Source: SXOA01 sp046593355 (GTDB lineage: Bacteria > Planctomycetota > Planctomycetia > Pirellulales > Pirellulaceae). From it: a stretch of 8,523 nucleotides of DNA. Below, in pieces: positions 1 to 6,353 of this stretch (positions within the stretch are counted from its first letter, which is position 1; every line of letters starts with the position of its first letter). The position numbers and the translations under genes are program-made. The stretch covers positions 1-8,523 of the forward strand of contig JBKJNY010000027.1 in the NCBI GenBank assembly GCA_046593355.1. Reading direction: 5' to 3'. The notes under the pieces are model-generated. The model made no database searches. It was not told where the DNA came from and saw only the letters and a program-made list of their open reading frames with translations.

Positions 1-200
1 TGGGCGAACCGCGTGAGAACCCATGTCCGAGAGTCCCGGCGCGCCGGGAGAAATCCGCCTGTCCGGTTCGATGAGCGGGAAGTGAAAACGGAGCATGGTG
101 GCGATACTGTGACACTCGCAGACGAAAGGGCGAGAAACAGGGAATACAAACTGCCGCCTAAACCACCGCGTCACTTCTCGACTCTACTCGTAACGCACTA
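1..200 (+). mobile_element. Possible 3' remnant of a group II intron (domain V-like hairpin at 31-69)
   Basis: Bases 31-69 can fold like group II intron domain V: GAG and CCGG on the 5' side pair with CCGGTTC on the 3' side (63-69), with a GAAA tetraloop at 50-53 closed by GGA/TCC. The 3' strand and the following GATGAGCGGGA resemble the end of bacterial group II introns, and the text up to about 200 resembles sequence I associate with intron or maturase loci. Against this, the hairpin is 39 nt rather than the usual 34, the 5' strand reads GAGTC and lacks the expected AGC triad, and no maturase is visible because the window starts here. A 62-codon open frame (13-201) crosses the region but has no protein-like features. 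The call is tentative: a decayed or variant intron end. Confidence 0.33.
34..49. repeat. Perfect 16-bp palindrome
   Basis: TCCCGGCGCGCCGGGA is identical to its own reverse complement. It occupies the 5' strand of the domain V-like hairpin and competes with that fold. It may be a chance product of GC-rich sequence or a scar in a decayed intron. Confidence 0.5.
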
Positions 201-544
201 AATACGCCCTTAGCGGCCATCTTCAACTGCGTGAAGAGCGCGAAAAAGACCTTATCGGTTTAGGGAAAACACCCGAATTGGCCTGTATCAAGATTGCCGC
301 GAATGTATCAAGTTCGGCGACGCAAGTTTTTTTCTGACACAGACTTGCAGCGCCAGCGGGCGTGAAATGAATAACTGAAAAGGTGCATCAAGCGAGGTGA
401 TAATCGCCTTATCAGGCTCTTCGGGATGCGGGAAATTGCCCAAACCCTTAAGGTGCTGGGAGAGGACGTGGGGGAGGGCCTCACGCCTTGGCCCAGAGCC
501 TGGCGAGTGACGAAAACCAGGTGTCCACTGCCCCGGAGCCTCTC
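201..544. other. Gene-free stretch of likely mobile-element debris
   Basis: I see no convincing coding region here. Short open frames on both strands have no recognisable domains, no credible ribosome binding site and skewed low-complexity composition. Base composition is more AT-rich at 200-420 than in the genes around it, with a run of seven T at 327-333. The only structure I can support is the direct repeat at 284-312. Position between an intron-like remnant and a large inverted repeat suggests accumulated debris. Confidence 0.5.
284..312 (+). repeat. Direct repeat TGTATCAAG, two copies 20 bp apart
   Basis: TGTATCAAG occurs at 284-292 and 304-312, each followed by a similar CG-rich tail (ATTGCCGCG and TTCGGCGAC). 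The 20-bp period is reminiscent of the multiple terminal repeats of IS21-family insertion sequences, but no transposase gene is present in the window. An IS end is only one possibility. Confidence 0.35.
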
Positions 545-647
545 GTTCCCACGCATGAATAGGGGGTCGGGAGTCTTTGGCGTCGATGTTCATACTATTG
601 TTGGTAGTCTTTGACGCCAAAGACTCCCGACCCCTTTTCGTGGGAAC
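545..647. repeat. Long imperfect inverted repeat (22-bp perfect arms plus 9-bp outer arms)
   Basis: The arms at 563-584 and 613-634 are perfect 22-bp reverse complements with a 28-nt spacer. Beyond a small asymmetric internal loop, GTTCCCACG (545-553) pairs with CGTGGGAAC (639-647), giving 31 potential base pairs. The spacer can form a small hairpin of its own (ACTA/TAGT). The right edge lies 16 nt beyond the stop codon of the minus-strand membrane-protein gene, so in RNA it could act as a 3' stabiliser or terminator. No U-tract follows it on the minus strand, so a canonical intrinsic terminator is not supported. It looks like a dispersed palindromic or MITE-like element. Confidence 0.75.
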
Positions 648-663
648 ACGGGCCGTACGCAGC

Positions 664-2310
664 TCAACGAGTCGAGGCGCTTTCCTTTGCTGGCGCTTCA
701 GGCCGGTGTCGCGGCGGGGCGATTTCGGCGAGGATGCTCCGCTGGTCCTGGTAGAGAATGGCGGCGCGGCCAGTGCCGGAGCGCTCTTCGAGGAGGACGC
801 GGTTGGTGAGCTCCTTGTTGCGGTCTTTGCTGACGAAGAGGTAGCGGACCTTTTGGTTGTGGAGCGTTTGCAGCCAGAGCTCGTCGCCAGTGAAGACTTT
901 CTGGTAGTCCTGGAAGGTCTCGAGTTTCGCCAGATGGATATGGCCGTAGATCATCGGCTTCAGGCGGGCGTTGGTTTTCCAGACGAGGTAATCGGACCAG
1001 TCCATGGGAGCGGCGAAGTTGCCGGAGAGGTTGCGGCGGAGGGCTTCGTCGGTGATGTAGACCGGGGCTTGCGAGACGTTGATTGGCACCTCGCCCCGCG
1101 CATTGCCGGTGATCAGGCTGTAGCTGGGGGGAGCGAAAATGGCGGCCATGAAGACGACCCCCATCGCCAGGAGCGTCCGCATCGAAGTCGCCTCATCGGC
1201 TTCTCCTTCGGCGGCTGGATTGAATTGCTTGCGGTAATGGCTCCAGGCGGCAGCGGCGTGGGGAGCGATGACGACCGGCCAGGCGAGGGCCCACCAGGCG
1301 AGCATCCGAATGGCGGAGAGAGTCGCCAGGCCGAAGAGGGCCAACATGGCGAGCTCGCCGAGATCCCACTTCTTCACGCCGTACTTCATCAGGCCGGCAG
1401 TGATGAGGCAGGAGACAATCATCAGGCCGCCGGTGAGGCTGTTCGGCGAGAGGGCCCGCCATTCAGAAATGAACGAGAGCGTGGCATGTTCGCCGAAGAA
1501 GATGATTTTCGGAAAGAGCGTCGGCCCGTACGGATTGAGGCAGGCTCCGAGAATCGTCACGAGAAGTGCCAGCCAGGCACGCTGGAAGCGGGCATCGCGG
1601 ATGGTCTTGGCGATATCCTTGCCGCTCTCCTGCACGACCGTCCAAGTCATGCCCGCGGCGTAACAGCCGAGCATGGCCAGGCCCATCAGGATGGTGCCGT
1701 GCAGGTTGGCCCAGAACAGGGCGACAAAAGGCAGCCAGAGGAGCGGGTGCCACTTCTTGGGCAGTTCCGAGCAGGCCAAGAGGACGAGCGCCCCGCCAAG
1801 CTGCCCAAAGAGCTGCGGGCGGATGGTGCCGAGAATCGGCAGGTCCAGCACGAAGAACGCGGCTGCGGCAACCCAGGCCCAGATGGGGGGAACGCCCCGG
1901 CGGACGGCGGCGAGCATCAGCACGCCGGCGATCAGCGTCATCAAGAATGCATGGCCGAAGACCAGCCCCTCATTCCCAAAGCGAGTCTGCACTTCGTAGC
2001 CGATGACCTGGGAGAGCCAGGCGTAATTGAGCACCGGCTTGTCGGCGGGAGCGATGGCGAACGGATCGGTCGCCGGCAGTGAACGGTTCTCCACGATCCA
2101 GCGACCAAAATCGAGATGCCCCCACAGGTCCGTGTGGTTCAGCCGATTGAAGCTGGTCAGCGTGAAGACCACGGCCAGCGCGATGACGGCGTACAGGCCG
2201 GCGGCGCTGGTGCTGGGGAAATACGGGCCGGTGAGATTGTCCCTGGTGAGGCAATCCGGCAAGGGTTCGCTGCGTGTGGCGCTGCGTGCGGGAAGGGAGG
2301 TCGTGCTCAT
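664..2310 (-). CDS. Polytopic GT-C-like membrane protein, 548 aa
   Basis: This is an integral membrane protein of a large uncharacterised bacterial family that resembles GT-C glycosyltransferases in layout. A hydrophilic N-terminus (1-35) is followed by a first membrane segment (about 38-55), then an extracytoplasmic loop with D61-x-W-x-H65 and TDPF (81-84), the position where GT-C enzymes carry acidic catalytic residues. About eight to ten further hydrophobic segments run to residue 400, with family-like NLHG (202-205) and NPYG (259-262) motifs. The C-terminal soluble part (about 405-530) contains DWSDYLVW and a YGHIHL segment, matching the tail of this family. Sugar or lipid-sugar transfer is an inference; no donor or acceptor can be named. 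The ATG at 2310 begins the conserved frame, but I see no strong Shine-Dalgarno sequence. It is downstream of, and co-oriented with, the sigma-54 regulator and the anchored protein; a 129-nt gap makes cotranscription likely but unproven. Confidence 0.9.
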   Translation of the reverse strand: MSTTSLPARSATRSEPLPDCLTRDNLTGPYFPSTSAAGLYAVIALAVVFTLTSFNRLNHTDLWGHLDFGRWIVENRSLPATDPFAIAPADKPVLNYAWLSQVIGYEVQTRFGNEGLVFGHAFLMTLIAGVLMLAAVRRGVPPIWAWVAAAAFFVLDLPILGTIRPQLFGQLGGALVLLACSELPKKWHPLLWLPFVALFWANLHGTILMGLAMLGCYAAGMTWTVVQESGKDIAKTIRDARFQRAWLALLVTILGACLNPYGPTLFPKIIFFGEHATLSFISEWRALSPNSLTGGLMIVSCLITAGLMKYGVKKWDLGELAMLALFGLATLSAIRMLAWWALAWPVVIAPHAAAAWSHYRKQFNPAAEGEADEATSMRTLLAMGVVFMAAIFAPPSYSLITGNARGEVPINVSQAPVYITDEALRRNLSGNFAAPMDWSDYLVWKTNARLKPMIYGHIHLAKLETFQDYQKVFTGDELWLQTLHNQKVRYLFVSKDRNKELTNRVLLEERSGTGRAAILYQDQRSILAEIAPPRHRPEAPAKESASTR

Positions 2311-2409
2311 GGTGTGGTTAAAAAGAGCGGGGTGGGTTTGCCAGCGCGGCCTCTCGCCTGCTTTCGCATCGGCCGCGCGTGCATTCCCACCCCGCGCCCA
2401 TTTTCATCA

Positions 2410-2493
2410 GTTCAAGGTTCCAAGTTCCAAGTTCCAAGTTCAAGGTCGGGAGTTCATTAACTTTGAACCTTGAACCTTGAACTTTGAACCCTT
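2410..2493. repeat. Heptanucleotide repeat array in inverted orientation (GTTCCAA-type / AACCTTG-type)
   Basis: Five tandem heptamers of the GTTCCAA/GTTCAAG type fill 2410-2444, and after a 14-nt spacer five complementary heptamers of the AACCTTG/AACTTTG type fill 2459-2493. The two halves can pair as an imperfect hairpin with about one mismatch per heptamer. The array lies at the 3' end of the minus-strand gene ending at 2440 and encodes its last residues and stop codon. Such heptamer arrays look like slippage-prone or mobile intergenic repeats; their function is unknown to me. Confidence 0.85.
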
Positions 2494-3684
2494 CCTCCAC
2501 GCTTCCATCGGCTCAACGGAGCGCCACAAACAAAGTGCTCGGGCGGCGTGGGAGTAGGGACCGTAGGTTTCGCTGAGTTCTTTCTGATCGATTTCGAGGA
2601 GAGTGCGGGTGATCCATTGGCCGGCGCGGACGATGTTCTCACGGGGAGGTTGGACCTGCTCCGGGGCGAGGGCGAGCCATTCGAGTTGATGTCCGGTGAC
2701 GAGGAGCTTGTCATGCATCGCGGCTGTTTTGGCGTTCGGCTCGCCTTTGACTTCCGCCGGCAGTACTCCCTTCGACCATTGACGAGTCCAGTAGCCTTCC
2801 GGCGACTGCGCGGCGACAAGCAACTCGGAGATTCGCTTCATGTAGCCAAGCATTCTGTGGCGGTCGTTTTTGGAGAGGATGCTCTTCTGACCGGCGGCCT
2901 GGGCCGCTTCATCGACGCGGTAGAGCAGGACCAGGGCTTCCAGCCGATGCAGGCCGTCGCAGGGGCCGGCTTCGGGGGCTTTTTCCATCAGCTCCTTGAC
3001 CAGGCCGTCGACGCTCATCCGTTCGCCATATTTGTTCCGCCACTGCTTGAGCGGATAGAGGTAGCGGATGTAGCTGATGGTGGACCATTCGTATTCCAGG
3101 CGGTCGAGGTAGAACCGCCGCATGGAATCGTCGAGCAGGTCGGCGACCTTCGCCTCGCTGCCGCGGAGGTGCATGGGGGTATCAAGCGGAGTGCCGATTT
3201 CTGCCAGCGTGGCCAGCAGGTCGTCAGGATGGTAGCTGGAGGTGGGGCGGAACTTGCCGCCGTCATCGAAGATGCGGGGCTGAATGCCGTCTTCTCCCAC
3301 GAAGAACAGCGGCGGGGTTTCCTGGCCGGCCCATTTCTGAAAAATGGCGTCGTCCAGGAAGTAGCCGAGCATGTCCTTGCCGGACGGGATCTTCGCGTCG
3401 CCAAAATCCGCGTCTTTGCCCCACATCCGAAGCGCGTGGACCATGTTGTTGGTGTTCACGGGGGTAGCCGGCGGCTTGACGCGGTCGAGCACTTCGGCAA
3501 GCTGCTGGTCGGTGCAGAGGCGCGGCTCGTTGTACGTCGGCGCGATGACGGCCGGTTCATTGCGGGGAGCCGCCACATGCTCCGGCGGCAGTGGCGAGAG
3601 AGCGCCGCTGACGAAGCGGTACGCCGTCAAAGCCGCCAGCAGCAGCAAAGGGGGGAGCGAGATCCGGGAGAAGGTCTGGAGCAT
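2440..3684 (-). CDS. Membrane-anchored alpha/alpha-toroid-like protein of unknown function, 414 aa
   Basis: I recognise this as a conserved hypothetical type found in planctomycetes but cannot assign a reaction. An N-terminal hydrophobic segment (about 9-27) without a clear cleavage site suggests a membrane anchor with the rest outside the cytoplasm. The body is mostly helical. The C-terminal part (about 275-392) has repeats reminiscent of terpenoid-cyclase/prenyltransferase-type toroids: SPEGYWTRQW (294-303), then HDKLLVTGHQLEWLALAP (324-341), IVRAGQWI (351-358) and GPYSHAARALCLWR (375-388). The start lies 6 nt after the stop of the sigma-54 regulator, so the two are almost certainly cotranscribed. 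The natural protein probably ended near residue 398: residues 399-410 are encoded by the heptamer repeat array, and the TGA stop lies in the other half of that array. The tail composition (KFKVQGSK) is unlike the rest of the protein. Confidence 0.88.
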   Translation of the reverse strand: MLQTFSRISLPPLLLLAALTAYRFVSGALSPLPPEHVAAPRNEPAVIAPTYNEPRLCTDQQLAEVLDRVKPPATPVNTNNMVHALRMWGKDADFGDAKIPSGKDMLGYFLDDAIFQKWAGQETPPLFFVGEDGIQPRIFDDGGKFRPTSSYHPDDLLATLAEIGTPLDTPMHLRGSEAKVADLLDDSMRRFYLDRLEYEWSTISYIRYLYPLKQWRNKYGERMSVDGLVKELMEKAPEAGPCDGLHRLEALVLLYRVDEAAQAAGQKSILSKNDRHRMLGYMKRISELLVAAQSPEGYWTRQWSKGVLPAEVKGEPNAKTAAMHDKLLVTGHQLEWLALAPEQVQPPRENIVRAGQWITRTLLEIDQKELSETYGPYSHAARALCLWRSVEPMEAWRKGSKFKVQGSKLMNSRP

Positions 3685-3690
3685 GGTTGC

Positions 3691-5301
3691 TTACAGAAGT
3701 CCAAACTTCTTCATTTTGTTGTAAAGGGTGACGCGGCTGATGCCGAGCTCGGCGGCGGTTTCCTTACGGCGGAAGTTATTCCGCTTCAGCGAGTCCTCGA
3801 TGATCCGCTGTTCGAGGACATCCACGCGGGCCTCCAACGAGCTGGCCAACAAGCGGTTCGTGGTGGTGAGGACCGCGGTGGCGGTGCCGCCGCTATCGAG
3901 GGTGCTGGGCATCGAAGGATGCGGAACATACGCCGGCGCAGCCAGGTAGGCGGGACCGCCGGGCATTGTGCGGACCGTCGGAGCAAGCGGGCTGGGACGG
4001 AGGCGGGCCCCCATACCGGCCGGCAGCGACATGCTGCCGGGGTCTTCGTGCGTGGGATGCGAAGCGCTGGCATGCATGTTGTGCAGATGCACGGCTCCTG
4101 CGTGGCCATTTCCGGCCCCCACCGCGGCGCGGATGGAGCTGGGCAGGTCGTTCACGGTGAGGATGCCGCGGTGGCAGTAGAGCACGGCGCGGCGAATCAC
4201 GTTTTCCATCTCGCGGATGTTCCCCGGCCAGTGGTACTGGCGAAGCGTCTCCAGGAAAGCGGGCTCGATGGAGCGGAGCGGAATGTTGTGCGTGCGGCTG
4301 TGCTCGAGCGCGAATTTGCGGGCCAGATATTCGATGTCCCACGGCCGCTGGCGGAGCGGGAGCAGCCGGAAGTTGAGGATGTTGAGCCGATAGTAGAGGT
4401 CGGTGCGGAAGCTGCCGCCACGGACCAGCTCTTCCAGGTTGTAGTTGGAGGCGACGACGAGCCGGGCCTTGGAGAACTGCGTAGTGTTGCTGCCGACCGG
4501 CTCGTACTCGCCGGTCTCGATGACGCGCAGGAGCTTGGCTTGCTGGTCGGGGGGCAACACGTCAATTTCGTCGAGCAGCAGAGTGCCGCTGCCGGCGGCG
4601 GCGAATTTGCCTTCGCGGTCCTTGTCCGCGCCGGTGAACGCCCCTTTCACGTAGCCGAAGAGCTCGCTCTCAATCAGGTCGGGCGGCAAGGCGCCGCAAG
4701 CCACGGTGCAGAAGCGGTCCTCGCGACGATCGGAGAGTTCGTGAATCAGACGGGCGAGGAAGGTCTTGCCGCTGCCGGTTTCTCCGATAAGCAGCACGGT
4801 GACGTTGTGGCGGGCGGCGACTTTGATTTCGTCCATCGTCTCGAACATTTCGGGCGTGAACGTGACCAGCGATTTGCTGCCCCCGTGCAGCTCCTTGTGC
4901 GGCATGCCGCTCCAGAAACCGGCGAGCTCCCCTTCCAGATCCTGCTTGTCGGAAAGGAGGCGGCGGAGGCGGGTGAAGTCCAGCGGGAAGTCGAGGCAGT
5001 CGTCGACGGCTTTGTTGGCCAGCTTCCGCAGGCGCGGCGGGCAGTCGGCGTCGAGCAGGCCGTACATGGGCGCGTTCTCGATGGCTTCGTCGAGCTCCGC
5101 AATGAAGCGGCCGGGGGAATAACCGTTAAGCGTGGTGCGGTCCAGATGCACCAGGACGGCGCTGATTTCGCGTCCGCTGAGCTTTTCGTGCAGTCCGTCC
5201 AGGGACTCACAGGAAATAATCTCATGTTTCCCTTCTAACTGGCGGTCAATCTCCATCAGCAGGTTGGGACTTTTGCTGAAGAGAACAATGCTCTGAGTCA
5301 T
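3691..5301 (-). CDS. Sigma-54-dependent transcriptional regulator (NtrC-like enhancer-binding protein), 536 aa
   Basis: It activates RNA polymerase carrying sigma-54 by ATP-driven remodelling. Domain order: a receiver-like domain (about 3-118); an AAA+ domain (about 150-388) with Walker A GETGSGKT (173-180), the sigma-54-contacting GAFTGA loop (220-225), Walker B TLLLDE (240-245), arginine-finger region FRTDLYYRLN (298-307) and sensor II WPGNIREMEN (358-367); a Pro/Ala/His-rich linker (about 392-480); and a Fis-type helix-turn-helix at the C-terminus (about 488-536). The receiver is degenerate: D54 sits where the phospho-acceptor would be, but the acidic pair near the N-terminus is replaced by FSKS and the conserved Lys before Pro is replaced (DFPLD, 104-108). 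Control by something other than classical phosphorylation is therefore likely. I chose the ATG at 5301 because the receiver beta strand begins there (MTQSIVLFS); an upstream in-frame ATG at 5367 would add 22 Arg-rich residues with no domain sense. It is first in a minus-strand operon. Confidence 0.95.
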   Translation of the reverse strand: MTQSIVLFSKSPNLLMEIDRQLEGKHEIISCESLDGLHEKLSGREISAVLVHLDRTTLNGYSPGRFIAELDEAIENAPMYGLLDADCPPRLRKLANKAVDDCLDFPLDFTRLRRLLSDKQDLEGELAGFWSGMPHKELHGGSKSLVTFTPEMFETMDEIKVAARHNVTVLLIGETGSGKTFLARLIHELSDRREDRFCTVACGALPPDLIESELFGYVKGAFTGADKDREGKFAAAGSGTLLLDEIDVLPPDQQAKLLRVIETGEYEPVGSNTTQFSKARLVVASNYNLEELVRGGSFRTDLYYRLNILNFRLLPLRQRPWDIEYLARKFALEHSRTHNIPLRSIEPAFLETLRQYHWPGNIREMENVIRRAVLYCHRGILTVNDLPSSIRAAVGAGNGHAGAVHLHNMHASASHPTHEDPGSMSLPAGMGARLRPSPLAPTVRTMPGGPAYLAAPAYVPHPSMPSTLDSGGTATAVLTTTNRLLASSLEARVDVLEQRIIEDSLKRNNFRRKETAAELGISRVTLYNKMKKFGLL

Positions 5302-5428
5302 ACGAGCACCAAACACAAATCGAGGAAGGGGGCCGAGGCGGAGTCGCAAGCGGGCGAAGCTGCACAATGTAAAGGCAACAGTTTTTCGCCCACAATTCCC
5401 AAACTAATTGGTCCATCTTCTTTACCAA

Positions 5429-5533
5429 CCGTAAAACCGCCTGAGCATCCGTAAATCTTGGCTTCCCGATTCGGGGCGAGCCGAGTTTGCCGGATTTAGC
5501 GGCGCGAAACTGCCTGCCCGCTAGCATTTACGG
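5429..5533. promoter_or_regulatory. Candidate operator sites: three CCGTAAA motifs
   Basis: CCGTAAA occurs at 5429-5435 and 5449-5455 (20 bp apart, so on the same helix face) and inverted as TTTACGG at 5527-5533. The last two extend to CCGTAAAT/ATTTACGG, an 8-bp inverted pair spanning about 85 bp. Such spaced sites are what an autoregulating DNA-binding protein would use, but no binding protein can be named from sequence. Confidence 0.25.
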
Positions 5534-5691
5534 CTCTTGAACAGGTCGGTTAGGTGAAACCTGGGTTTCTGGGAAAGCTGTTCCGATTCCGGCCCTTGTG
5601 CGTTTCCTAGCGACGAAACTTGATACGCGGGCATCGTGCGCCGATGCAAACTAGCGTGCCCCTGTTCTGCGCCGCATGACCGGCAAATTCG

Positions 5692-5697
5692 AGAGGA
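5692..5697 (+). promoter_or_regulatory. Ribosome binding site deciding the start at 5706
   Basis: AGAGGA lies 8 nt upstream of the ATG at 5706. The alternative in-frame ATG at 5676 has no Shine-Dalgarno-like sequence, so 5706 is preferred. The competing argument is that the 10 extra residues from 5676 would give the signal peptide a basic n-region (K, R, R). Confidence 0.55.
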
Positions 5698-5705
5698 ATC
5701 GCTTC

Positions 5706-6254
5706 ATGAATGTCATTCTCCTGACGGTCCTGGCCTTGGGTGGAACGGGTGGTGAAGTCCATGTTGCCACGGTCGATGCCGGCATTTACGCGGACGACGC
5801 CGAGTCCGTCGATGGTCATGGCCATCACCGTCCTATGCATGGCACGACATTGCCCGGCCACTGCAAAGGCCCGATGCCGCAGACCTGCTACGACCCGCCC
5901 TATGGGTGCTACCACGGCTCGCGGTGGAGCAACCGCTACCCGGCCTTCCACGGCGCGTATTATCGCAAGGCGTACAACTACCGAAATTATTTCGACTACC
6001 CCTGGCATGCGGAAATGCACGAGCCGACCTCGCAGTGGTCGTTCCATGTGACGGGCGATACCGGGGCCCCCGCGCCGCTGCCGCTCGTCCACCCTGAAGG
6101 AGCTACGCCGGGCGCGGAACAGCAAGCGCCTCCGCCCCCGGTGCCGACTCAGGCCTCCGGCGAATTGCCGCTCATGGAAGAGGTCCGTTCGACGTTGAGC
6201 CAGCCGCGGCAGGCCAACGCTCCCGCGAATTCCCTCCGCACCCTGCGGCGATGA
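5706..6254 (+). CDS. Small exported His/Cys/Tyr-rich protein, planctomycete type, 182 aa
   Basis: I cannot assign a function. The N-terminus (3-13) is a hydrophobic signal-peptide core. It is followed by a His-rich stretch (37-52, GHGHHRPMHG and onward), three cysteines (C53, C61, C68), and a strongly aromatic block (66-112) containing CYDPPYGCYHG, FHGAYYRKAYNYRNYFDYPWH and EPTSQWSFH-like segments. The second half (121-155) is Pro/Ala-rich and the end is basic. I recall similar aromatic blocks in secreted planctomycete proteins, which points to a cell-surface or periplasmic role. The His/Cys content would allow metal binding, but there is no defined motif. The gene has its own leader with a small hairpin and is transcribed away from the sigma-54 regulator. 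A paired-hairpin element begins 5 nt after its stop codon. Confidence 0.85.
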   Translation: MNVILLTVLALGGTGGEVHVATVDAGIYADDAESVDGHGHHRPMHGTTLPGHCKGPMPQTCYDPPYGCYHGSRWSNRYPAFHGAYYRKAYNYRNYFDYPWHAEMHEPTSQWSFHVTGDTGAPAPLPLVHPEGATPGAEQQAPPPPVPTQASGELPLMEEVRSTLSQPRQANAPANSLRTLRR

Positions 6255-6259
6255 GAGTA

Positions 6260-6322
6260 GTGGGGACTTCAGTCCCCGCGTTATCATGTTCTTGGAGTAA
6301 ATGCTGGGACTGAAGTCCCAGC
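6260..6322. repeat. Paired-hairpin element, type A (two inverted, covarying palindromes)
   Basis: Hairpin 1 (6260-6279) has core GGGGACTTCAGTCCCC (6262-6277). Hairpin 2 (6303-6322) has core GGGACTGAAGTCCC. A 23-nt spacer separates them. Hairpin 2 is an inverted copy of hairpin 1. Its stem differs at two base pairs and both are compensated: a G-C pair becomes T-A, and a T-G wobble becomes C-G. The element starts 5 nt after the exported-protein stop codon and ends 45 nt before the nuclease start, so it could terminate or protect the upstream transcript. It looks like a dispersed REP-like repeat. Confidence 0.8.
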
Positions 6323-6353
6323 CACGATGTGCGCCACCTCGCGGAACACTCGC

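Larger units (their letters stand above)
5302..5705. promoter_or_regulatory. Divergent control region between the sigma-54 regulator and the exported-protein gene
   Basis: This 404-nt gap must hold the promoters of both divergent genes. It contains three copies of CCGTAAA (5429-5435, 5449-5455 and inverted at 5527-5533), a bulged hairpin at 5457-5485 (CTTGGCT pairing with AGCCGAG around a CCCG-ATT-CGGG core) and a 6-bp hairpin at 5631-5647 (GCATCG/CGATGC) in the leader of the plus-strand gene. I looked for a -24/-12 sigma-54 promoter (GG and GC ten bases apart in TGGCA/TTGC context) and found none that fits. I can also not place a convincing -35/-10 pair on either strand. Short open frames here are not supported as genes. 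Confidence 0.5.

Noticed and set aside
13..201. A 62-codon open frame
   Set aside because: It crosses the domain V-like hairpin and has a shadow-like Arg-rich composition. RNA structure explains the region better.
288..620. A minus-strand open frame of 110 codons
   Set aside because: Its first residues are encoded by the inverted repeat and the rest has no protein-like pattern or homology that I recognise.
577..2082. A plus-strand open frame of 501 codons
   Set aside because: It is antisense to the GT-C-like membrane protein and starts inside the inverted repeat. Its composition (Glu, Gly, Ala, Asp, Arg) is that of a codon shadow.
2548..5238. A plus-strand open frame of 896 codons
   Set aside because: It lies antisense to two well-supported genes (sigma-54 regulator and toroid-like protein), spans the gap between them, and has no recognisable domain. 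Long stop-free antisense frames are expected in GC-rich coding DNA.
5457..5485. Hairpin followed by TTT as an intrinsic terminator
   Set aside because: No gene ends upstream of it on the plus strand, the stem is bulged and the T-run is only three bases.
5246..5527. A minus-strand open frame of 93 codons upstream of the sigma-54 regulator
   Set aside because: It overlaps the start of the regulator in another frame and runs through the divergent promoter region, with no domain.
5302..5705. Sigma-54 promoter (-24/-12) for either divergent gene
   Set aside because: The nearest candidates (TGGCTTCCCGATTCG and TGGGTTTCTGGGAAAGC) have wrong spacing or wrong -12 dinucleotide.
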